From Desulfovibrio sp. ZJ209 (GTDB taxonomy: Bacteria; Desulfobacterota; Desulfovibrionia; Desulfovibrionales; Desulfovibrionaceae): a stretch of 64,000 bases of DNA. Position 1 is the stretch's first letter; every line of letters begins with the position of its first letter. The translations under genes were made by a program, and so were the position numbers. The notes below the pieces were generated by a model, which worked only from the letters and a program-made list of their open reading frames with translations, did not search any database and had not been told where the DNA came from. This document shows, piece after piece, positions 58,486 through 64,000 of the stretch. Location of the stretch: contig NZ_JAAKEJ010000005.1 in the NCBI RefSeq assembly GCF_011039135.1, forward strand, positions 124,001 through 188,000, written 5' to 3'.

Positions 58486-59154
58486 ATGCTGGACACGGTT
58501 TTCTTCACCCAGGAGCTTCTGCCCGCCCTCAACAAGGGGCTCATGGTCTCGCTCGCGCTCATCATCCCGGCGGCGACCCTGGGCTTCGTGGGCGGCGTGG
58601 CCCTGGGCTGCGCCCGCGCCTTCGGGCCACGCTGGCTCCGGCGCCTCGGCAACGCCTACACCGCGCTTCTGCGCGGTGTGCCGCTCGCCATCCAGCTCAT
58701 GATGATCTACTACGCGCTGCCCAAGCTCGGCATCTATTTCGCGCCCTATGGCGCGGCCCTCACCGCCTTCATCCTCTGCACCTCGGCCTACCAGTCGGAA
58801 TATGTGCGCGGGGCGCTGCTCTCCATCCGGCGCGGGCAGATTCTGGCCGCGCAGTCCCTCGGCTTCACCCAGTGGCAGACCATCCTCTGGATCGTGGTGC
58901 CGCAGGCCGCGCGCCGGGCGCTCCCGGGCTGCGGCAACGAGATCGTCTACCTCATCAAGTACAGCTCCCTCGCCTATCTCGTCACCTGCATGGAGCTCAT
59001 GGGCGAGGGCAAGGTGGTCGCGTCCGACACCTTCCGCTTCACCGAGGTCTTTCTCACCGTCGGCGCCTACTACCTCATCATGGTAACACTGGCGAGCTGG
59101 CTGTTGCACTGGCTGGAGCGGCGCGCCCACATCCCGGGCTTCGGGGCCGTTTAG
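58486..59154 (+). CDS. Polar amino-acid-type ABC transporter permease
   Basis: The 222-residue inner-membrane protein has five predicted helices and the HisM/GlnP-type pattern: LLRGVPLAIQLMMIYYALP near 62-80, YQSEYVRGALLSIRRGQILAAQSLG near 104-128 (in parts, including the EAA loop with its glycine) and VPQAARRALPGCGNEIV near 142-158. These mark the amino-acid permease group. No ATPase or binding-protein gene is beside it, so partners must be encoded elsewhere. The start at 58486 has only a distant AAAGGAT; an upstream in-frame start is possible. Confidence 0.85.
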   Translation: MLDTVFFTQELLPALNKGLMVSLALIIPAATLGFVGGVALGCARAFGPRWLRRLGNAYTALLRGVPLAIQLMMIYYALPKLGIYFAPYGAALTAFILCTSAYQSEYVRGALLSIRRGQILAAQSLGFTQWQTILWIVVPQAARRALPGCGNEIVYLIKYSSLAYLVTCMELMGEGKVVASDTFRFTEVFLTVGAYYLIMVTLASWLLHWLERRAHIPGFGAV

Positions 59155-59342
59155 CACGCACGCACTTTCCCCATACTGCACGGGATTTCGTGTCGCCCCC
59201 CGTTCCCCGATCCACATCTTCCCTCCTGCCCCCGCTGCGGCTCAGGGATAGCACGCCCGCTCCACTTCACCTCTGCCCCCTTCGGCAGCACGCGAGCGCT
59301 TCCCCCACCTGTTCCCGCTGTTCCTTCACTCAAGCCACAAAA

Positions 59343-59372
59343 CAAAAAACGGCGGCCCCGAAAGACCGCCGT
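59343..59372 (-). terminator. Intrinsic terminator of the rplJL unit
   Basis: On the minus strand ACGGCGG pairs with CCGCCGT around a 10-base loop and is followed by TTTTTGTTTTG. Confidence 0.88.
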
Positions 59373-59409
59373 CCTATCGTAAATCCTGCACCGCCGAAAG
59401 GCGGAAGGC

Positions 59410-59799
59410 TTACTTGATCTCCACCTCGGCGCCGGCCTCGGTGAGCTGCTTCTTGGCTTCCTCGGCCTCTTCCTTGGAAACGCCTTCCTTGAGGGTGGAG
59501 GGGGCGCCGTCCACCTTTTCCTTGGCTTCCTTGAGGCCCAGGCTCGTCAGGGCGCGCACGACCTTGATGACGCCGATCTTGTTGGCGCCGGCGGCCTTGA
59601 GCACCACGTCGAACTCGGTCTTTTCCTCGGCGGCCGGGGCGGCGTCGGCGCCGGCGCCCGGAGCGGCCATGACCATGGCGGCAGCCGGGGCCGCGGCGGA
59701 CACGCCGAATTTCTCCTCAAGCTCCTTGATGAATTCGGAGAGCTCGAGAACGGTCATATTGGAGATGAATTCAACCACTTCTTCCTTGGTAACGGCCAT
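59410..59799 (-). CDS. rplL: 50S ribosomal protein L7/L12
   Basis: The stalk protein that recruits translation GTPases. The 129-residue protein has the dimerising N-terminal helices (residues 1-33), an alanine-rich hinge (34-58) and the globular C-terminal domain ([20 protein letters not shown] onward). It follows rplJ by 44 bases, as is usual. Confidence 0.97.
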   Translation of the reverse strand: MAVTKEEVVEFISNMTVLELSEFIKELEEKFGVSAAAPAAAMVMAAPGAGADAAPAAEEKTEFDVVLKAAGANKIGVIKVVRALTSLGLKEAKEKVDGAPSTLKEGVSKEEAEEAKKQLTEAGAEVEIK

Positions 59800-59843
59800 G
59801 ATGGGTCTCCTGGTCTTTGGCTGGTTGTTGCGCGTTCGCGCGG

Positions 59844-60371
59844 CTAGGCCGCGGCGTTGCCCTTCTTCTCCTCAATAGCCTTGAGGGCGTAGAGCAGCCC
59901 GCGCAGCATATTGGCGAAGAGCGACACAAAGTTGGTGGGCACGGCGTTCATGGTGCCGAGCAGCTGGCCGAGCAGCTGCTCCTTGCCGGGCAGCTTCGCC
60001 AGGGCCTCCACCTGTTCGGCGGACATCTCCTTGCCGTCCAGGCTGGCGCAGCGCAGGCTGAACAGCTTGCTCTGCTTGGCGAAGTCGCTCAACGCCTTGG
60101 CCACCGCCACAGGGTCGTCGAACCCGAGGGCCACGCCGCAGTTCTCATGGAACTTGTCCTTGATGGCGTCGTGTTTGCCGCCGGTAAGAGCGATGCGAGC
60201 CAGGGTGTTCTTGACGACGTGGTATTCGCCGCCGGCGCCGCGCAGGCGCACCCGAAGGTTCGTCAGCTCTTCCACCGACATGCCCTTGAAGTCCGTGAGC
60301 GCCGCAAAGGAGGAAGCATCTGCGCGAGACTTGATGTCCTCGATGATTACGGCTTTTTCAGACCTTTGCAC
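59844..60371 (-). CDS. rplJ: 50S ribosomal protein L10
   Basis: L10 anchors L7/L12 dimers to 23S rRNA and represses its own operon. The 175-residue protein starts with GTG at 60371 (AGAGGT 6 bases upstream), has the N-terminal rRNA-binding domain with [20 protein letters not shown] near 45-64 and the C-terminal helix that binds L7/L12. Confidence 0.96.
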   Translation of the reverse strand: MQRSEKAVIIEDIKSRADASSFAALTDFKGMSVEELTNLRVRLRGAGGEYHVVKNTLARIALTGGKHDAIKDKFHENCGVALGFDDPVAVAKALSDFAKQSKLFSLRCASLDGKEMSAEQVEALAKLPGKEQLLGQLLGTMNAVPTNFVSLFANMLRGLLYALKAIEEKKGNAAA

Positions 60372-60560
60372 GTGATACCTCTCACGTCAGGGGTGCCAGG
60401 TGGAATGCCGAGCCAAAGAGAAGTCTGGGCAGGAAATTGAGGGCAAGCCCGCCTGCCGTCTTCGACCCGTATTCCGTTTCCTCTGCCTGTGGTTGCGATG
60501 CAACCCTTGAAGGCGCGCCCGGCGCTGTGGCCCGGCAACGCGCGGGGCAAGCCCCGCGCC
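60372..60560 (-). promoter_or_regulatory. Leader of rplJL (possible L10 leader RNA)
   Basis: The 189-base space between rplA and rplJ is where autoregulatory L10 leaders lie in many bacteria. I did not resolve the kink-turn here, so the assignment rests on position and length. Confidence 0.35.
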
Positions 60561-61268
60561 CTAGCCTTCAAGAAATTTCTTCACCTGGGGCATATCCACC
60601 TTGAGGCCCGGGCCCATGGTGGTGGAAATGGCCATGGACTGCATGTAGTTGCCCTTGGCGGCGGAAGGCTTCAGGCGGTTGACCGCCTCGAGCAGGGCCT
60701 TCAGGTTGCCGAGCACCTTCTCCGGCCCGAAGGAGACCTTGCCGAGCGGCGCATGCAGGACGCCCGCCTTGTCCACCTTGAAGTCCACGCGGCCGGCCTT
60801 GAGCTCGTTCACGGCCTTGGCCACATCGAAGGTGACGGAGCCCGTCTTGGCATTGGGCATGAGCCCGCGAGGGCCGAGCACGCGGCCGATCTGGCCCACG
60901 AGGGCCATGACATCAGGGGTGGCTACGGCCGCGTCGAACTCGAGCCAGCCGTCCTTGATCTTGGCGACAAGGTCCTCCGCGCCCACGATGTCCGCGCCGG
61001 CGGCCTTGGCCTCGGCCTGCTTCTCGCCCTTGCAGAAGACGGCCACGCGTACCGTCTTGCCAAGGCCGTGCGGCAGGGTCACGGCGCCGCGCACCATCTG
61101 GTCGGAATACTTGGGGTCAACGCCGAGACGCAGGGCCACGTCCACCGTTTCGTCAAACTTGGCGAAGGAGGCGTCGAGTGACTTGGCCACCGCGTCCTCA
61201 ACGCTGTAGCGCTCCTGCACGTCACAGGCTTCCACCGCCTTCCGAAAATTCTTGCCATGCTTGGGCAT
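60561..61268 (-). CDS. rplA: 50S ribosomal protein L1
   Basis: L1 forms the mobile side protuberance of the large subunit. The 235-residue protein has [11 protein letters not shown] at the start, [14 protein letters not shown] near 66-79, [18 protein letters not shown] near 126-143 and the C-terminal [15 protein letters not shown], all typical. It lies 134 bases after rplK. Confidence 0.97.
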   Translation of the reverse strand: MPKHGKNFRKAVEACDVQERYSVEDAVAKSLDASFAKFDETVDVALRLGVDPKYSDQMVRGAVTLPHGLGKTVRVAVFCKGEKQAEAKAAGADIVGAEDLVAKIKDGWLEFDAAVATPDVMALVGQIGRVLGPRGLMPNAKTGSVTFDVAKAVNELKAGRVDFKVDKAGVLHAPLGKVSFGPEKVLGNLKALLEAVNRLKPSAAKGNYMQSMAISTTMGPGLKVDMPQVKKFLEG

Positions 61269-61402
61269 GTCTCGATCCTTTGCTTATCTCCTGCCGTTGC
61301 CGGAACTGGGTCGGCCAGGGCAGTACAAGTGATGGCGATACAGGGCGGCGGGCTCGCGCAACGTCGCGGAGAGCCGGCCGCCGTCGGTATGGCGTACGGC
61401 GC

Positions 61403-61825
61403 CTACTTCACGTCGATGCCCATGCTCCGGGCGGTGCCCGCGATGGACTTCACGGCCGCCTCAAGGCTCGCCGCATTGAGGTCCGGCAGCTTGAGCTTGG
61501 CAATCTCTTCCACCTGGGCGTGGGTGAGGCTGCCCACCTTGTTGCGGTTGGGCTCGCCGGAACCTTTCTCGATCTTCGCCGCCTTCATGATCAGCACCGC
61601 CGCGGGCGGCGTCTTGGTGATGAAGGTGAAGGAACGGTCGGCATAGACGGTGATGACCACGGGGATGATCATCCCCTTCTGGTCCTGGGTGCGGGCATTG
61701 AATTCCTTGCAGAAGCCCATGATGTTCAGGCCGTGCTGGCCCAGGGCCGGGCCCACCGGGGGCGACGGATTGGCGGCGCCGGCAGGGATCTGCAACTTGA
61801 TCTTGGCAACTTCTTTCTTGGCCAT
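61403..61825 (-). CDS. rplK: 50S ribosomal protein L11
   Basis: L11 forms the GTPase-associated centre with 23S rRNA. The 140-residue protein has [36 protein letters not shown] (in parts) at residues 8-43, the proline-rich hinge and the [18 protein letters not shown]-terminal RNA-binding domain. It follows nusG by 59 bases. Confidence 0.97.
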   Translation of the reverse strand: MAKKEVAKIKLQIPAGAANPSPPVGPALGQHGLNIMGFCKEFNARTQDQKGMIIPVVITVYADRSFTFITKTPPAAVLIMKAAKIEKGSGEPNRNKVGSLTHAQVEEIAKLKLPDLNAASLEAAVKSIAGTARSMGIDVK

Positions 61826-61884
61826 TTCTCACATCCTTCATCATGAGGCGCGCCCCGTGGGGGACGCGCGGGGGAGGCCCGGGC

Positions 61885-62514
61885 CTAGCCCTTGGAGACC
61901 TGCCCGAAATCCAGCTCGACAGGGGTCTGGCGCCCGAAGATGGACACCGAGACGCGCAGCTTGCCCTTGTCGTGGTTCACTTCCTCAACCACGCCATTGA
62001 AGCCGTCAAAAGGCCCTTCAATGACGCGCACATCATCGCCGACCTCAAAGTTGAACTTGGGCCGGGGCGTCTCCTGGCGCATCTCCATGAGCTTCAGGAT
62101 GCGCTCGGCCTCGCCGTCGCGCATGGGCGCGGGGCGGTTCTTGCCGCCCACGAAGCCCGTGACCTTGGGGATGGACTGCACGAGATGCCAGGAAAGATCG
62201 GTCATGACCATGCGCACCATGATATAGCCGGGATAGAACTTGCGCGTGGTCGTGCGGGATTTTTCGCCGTGGCGGGAAGGCTCCTGCACCTTTTCGGTGG
62301 GCACCACCACTTCCTCGATGAGGCCCTGGTCCTGGCCGGTGCGCTGCATTTCGGCAATGGTCTTCTGCACACGCTGCTCAAAGCCCGAGTAGGTGTGCAC
62401 GATGTACCAGCGCGCCCTTTTGCCGGCGGGCGTATCGGGAGCCGCCGTTTCCGGGTTTGCGGCCGCGGGCGCGGCCACCCCCTCGGGGGCGGTATCTGCG
62501 ACGGAATCGTTCAT
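61885..62514 (-). CDS. nusG: Transcription termination/antitermination protein NusG
   Basis: NusG binds RNA polymerase, links it to the leading ribosome or to Rho, and aids processivity. The 209-residue protein has an extra alanine/proline-rich N-terminus (about 1-33), the NGN domain from RWYIVHTYSGFEQRV near 35, FYPGYIMVRM near 93, and the KOW domain near 155-205 (GDDVRVIEGPFDGFNGVVEEV in parts). The start at 62514 is 8 bases after the secE stop. Confidence 0.95.
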   Translation of the reverse strand: MNDSVADTAPEGVAAPAAANPETAAPDTPAGKRARWYIVHTYSGFEQRVQKTIAEMQRTGQDQGLIEEVVVPTEKVQEPSRHGEKSRTTTRKFYPGYIMVRMVMTDLSWHLVQSIPKVTGFVGGKNRPAPMRDGEAERILKLMEMRQETPRPKFNFEVGDDVRVIEGPFDGFNGVVEEVNHDKGKLRVSVSIFGRQTPVELDFGQVSKG

Positions 62515-62522
62515 AGCGGCCT

Positions 62523-62762
62523 TCAGGACAGGATGGTCTTGATCAGGCTTGAGAGACCAAGGTCTATCAGGCCCAGAATGACGGCCATGACGGCCACGAA
62601 GCCCAGCACGGCGAGGGTCGCCTTGCGCGTCTCCTTGAGCGTGGGCCAGGTGACCTTGCGCAGCTCGGCTTTGGAGGCTTCCACATAGCGGATGAAGCGC
62701 GTGATGGGATTCGGCGCCGATTCGGCCCTGTCGTCCGCGGCCTGCGCCTGTTTCTTTGCCAT
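62523..62762 (-). CDS. secE: Preprotein translocase subunit SecE
   Basis: SecE clamps the SecY channel. The 79-residue protein has the conserved amphipathic segment FIRYVEASKAELRKVTWPTLKE (in parts) followed by one transmembrane helix at about 50-75, the minimal bacterial form. The ATG at 62762 is preferred over one three codons upstream because it has GGGA at better spacing. It precedes nusG. Confidence 0.93.
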   Translation of the reverse strand: MAKKQAQAADDRAESAPNPITRFIRYVEASKAELRKVTWPTLKETRKATLAVLGFVAVMAVILGLIDLGLSSLIKTILS

Positions 62763-62787
62763 AGCGTGCATCCCGGAAGATAAAAAA

Positions 62788-62864
62788 TGGCAGGGCAGGA
62801 GGGATTCGAACCCCCAACTTGCGGTTTTGGAGACCGCCGCTCTAGCCGTTAGAGCTACTGCCCT
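62788..62864 (-). tRNA. tRNA-Trp (anticodon CCA)
   Basis: A 77-nt cloverleaf with acceptor AGGGCAG/CTGCCCT, anticodon loop CTCCAAA and T-loop TTCGAAT, CCA encoded. Its place between rpmG and secE is the classic tuf-rpmG-trnW-secE order. Confidence 0.97.
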
Positions 62865-62909
62865 GCGCGCCGCCGGGAGAGGAAGGGACCCGCTCCCGGC
62901 GGAAAGTGA

Positions 62910-63059
62910 CTACCTGGTTTCGCGATGCACCGTGTGCTTCTTGTCCCAGGGGCAATACTTTTTCATTTCCAGACGCCCGGTGGTGTTCTTCTTGTTCTTC
63001 CGGGTGCTGTAGTTGCGCCGCTTGCACTCGGTGCAAGCCAGGATGACGTTGACTCTCAT
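62910..63059 (-). CDS. rpmG: 50S ribosomal protein L33
   Basis: A 49-residue basic protein of the large subunit. It has [17 protein letters not shown] at the start and [15 protein letters not shown] near the end. CTEC is a full CxxC pair but the second site reads CPWD, so only three cysteines remain for zinc. It lies 4 bases after tuf. Confidence 0.94.
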   Translation of the reverse strand: MRVNVILACTECKRRNYSTRKNKKNTTGRLEMKKYCPWDKKHTVHRETR

Positions 63060-63063
63060 GGCC

Positions 63064-64000
63064 CTACTCGAGGATCTCGGTGACGACGCCGGAGCCCACC
63101 GTGCGGCCGCCTTCACGGATGGCGAAGCGCAGGCCCACTTCCATGGCGATGGGCGCGATGAGCTCGACGATGAACTGCGAGTTGTCGCCGGGCATGACCA
63201 TTTCCACGCCTTCGGGCAGGTCGATGACGCCGGTGATGTCCGTGGTGCGGAAGTAGAACTGCGGACGGTAGCCGGAGAAGAACGGCGTGTGGCGGCCGCC
63301 TTCCTCCTTGGAGAGGACGTACACTTCGGCCTTGAACTTCTTGTGCGGCGTGATGGACTTGGGCGCCGCGAGCACCTGGCCGCGCTCCACCTCGTCACGC
63401 TTGGTGCCGCGCAGGAGCACGCCGATGTTATCGCCGGCCTGGCCCTGGTCGAGCAGCTTGCGGAACATTTCGACGCCCGTGCAGGTGGTCTTCTGGGTGG
63501 GCTTGATACCCACGATCTCCACTTCGTCGCCCACCTTGATGACGCCGCGCTCCACACGGCCGGTCACCACGGTGCCGCGGCCGGAGATGGAGAACACGTC
63601 TTCGATGGGCATGAGGAAGGGCTTGTCGATGTCGCGCACCGGGTCGGGGATGAAGGAGTCGCAGGCTTCGAGCAGCTCGTCCACGCACTTGGCGGCCGGG
63701 TCGTCGGCCTTGTCGCACTCCAGCGCCTTGAGGGCGGAGCCGCGAATGACCGGCACCTCGTCGCCGGGGAAGTCGTACTGGGAGAGCAGTTCGCGCACTT
63801 CCAGCTCGACGAGCTCAAGCAGTTCCTCGTCGTCCACGAGGTCGCACTTGTTGAGGAAGACCACGAGCTGCGGCACGCCCACCTGGCGGGCGAGCAGGAT
63901 ATGCTCACGGGTCTGCGGCATGGGGCCGTCGGTGGCGGCCACCACGAGGATGCCACCGTCCATCTGGGCGGCGCCGGTGATCATGTTCTTGATGTAGTCG
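63064..64000 (-). CDS. tuf: Elongation factor Tu, C-terminal part (runs off the window)
   Basis: EF-Tu carries aminoacyl-tRNA to the ribosome. The 312 residues present begin in the G domain ([20 protein letters not shown]) and include [10 protein letters not shown] (guanine specificity), the GSALKAL segment, domain 2 ([16 protein letters not shown]) and domain 3 to the normal end (VVTEILE). About 85 N-terminal residues lie beyond the window edge, so the gene is truncated only by the window. Confidence 0.97.
   Translation of the reverse strand, partial: DYIKNMITGAAQMDGGILVVAATDGPMPQTREHILLARQVGVPQLVVFLNKCDLVDDEELLELVELEVRELLSQYDFPGDEVPVIRGSALKALECDKADDPAAKCVDELLEACDSFIPDPVRDIDKPFLMPIEDVFSISGRGTVVTGRVERGVIKVGDEVEIVGIKPTQKTTCTGVEMFRKLLDQGQAGDNIGVLLRGTKRDEVERGQVLAAPKSITPHKKFKAEVYVLSKEEGGRHTPFFSGYRPQFYFRTTDITGVIDLPEGVEMVMPGDNSQFIVELIAPIAMEVGLRFAIREGGRTVGSGVVTEILE

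Noticed and set aside
1..64000. Mobile elements, prophage or CRISPR arrays
   Set aside because: No transposase, integrase, terminal inverted repeats, att-like duplications at the tRNAs, or regular repeat-spacer series were seen.

Overview
The window is a high-GC, densely coded bacterial chromosome segment that fits a Desulfovibrionaceae sulfate reducer. The grounds are the desulfoferrodoxin / short rubredoxin / rubredoxin:oxygen oxidoreductase trio, a periplasm-independent [FeFe] hydrogenase coupled to a GltD-like flavoprotein, a flgI-flgJ-flgN-flgK-flgL-csrA-fliW flagellar block, class III ribonucleotide reductase, and a tuf-rpmG-trnW-secE-nusG-rplKAJL ribosomal block. The short (46 aa) rubredoxin resembles the form known from D. 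desulfuricans; the species itself cannot be fixed from this window. No insertion sequence, prophage, CRISPR array or integrase is visible, so this looks like core chromosome.

Layout. 1-7.3 kb: a small membrane protein, rpmB, a rhomboid protease, ugd, then a plus-strand acpS-nnr-tsaE-lysC run ending in a tiny lipoprotein. 7.3-13.5 kb (minus): fadD, ispDF directly downstream of RNase P RNA, a coiled-coil zinc-ribbon protein, a Nif3-like protein, purQ and tRNA-Arg. 13.5-25.2 kb (minus): rpsT, then an overlapping mfd, lipoprotein chaperone, surA-like, rodZ-like, recO, glyQ, glyS series, and an IscA-like protein upstream. 25.3-31.8 kb: a FemAB-like acyltransferase, YjbQ, tRNA-Asn, queH, an RNase E/G with an unusual basic N-terminal extension, an HD hydrolase and an unknown protein. 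32-35.3 kb (plus): universal stress protein, hisC, cmk, a TPR protein. 35.4-39.5 kb: a two-gene flavoprotein / [FeFe] hydrogenase operon. 39.5-40.2 kb: a mazEF toxin-antitoxin pair. 40.2-43.7 kb (minus): a cobalamin riboswitch followed by nrdD, a separate small glycyl-radical-domain gene, and nrdG. 43.8-52.5 kb (minus): late flagellar and regulatory genes. 52.5-55 kb: an MFS exporter and metF with an operator-overlapped promoter. 55.1-59.2 kb (plus): a phosphodiester-glycosidase-family protein, dfx-rub-roo and an orphan amino-acid ABC permease. 59.3-64 kb (minus): rplL, rplJ, rplA, rplK, nusG, secE, tRNA-Trp, rpmG and the C-terminal part of tuf.

How the parts fit. Anaerobic life with oxygen defence is the theme: an oxygen-sensitive class III reductase gated by vitamin B12 (implying a B12-dependent reductase elsewhere), a cytoplasmic hydrogenase exchanging electrons with pyridine nucleotide, and the superoxide/oxygen scavenging trio. 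Motility genes carry recognisable sigma-54-like and sigma-28-like promoters. The most notable observations are the NrdD enzyme whose radical-bearing glycine lies on a separate 64-residue polypeptide, the B12 riboswitch ahead of it, and the hydrogenase partner that fuses the iron-sulfur domain of NuoF to a GltD-type flavoprotein.
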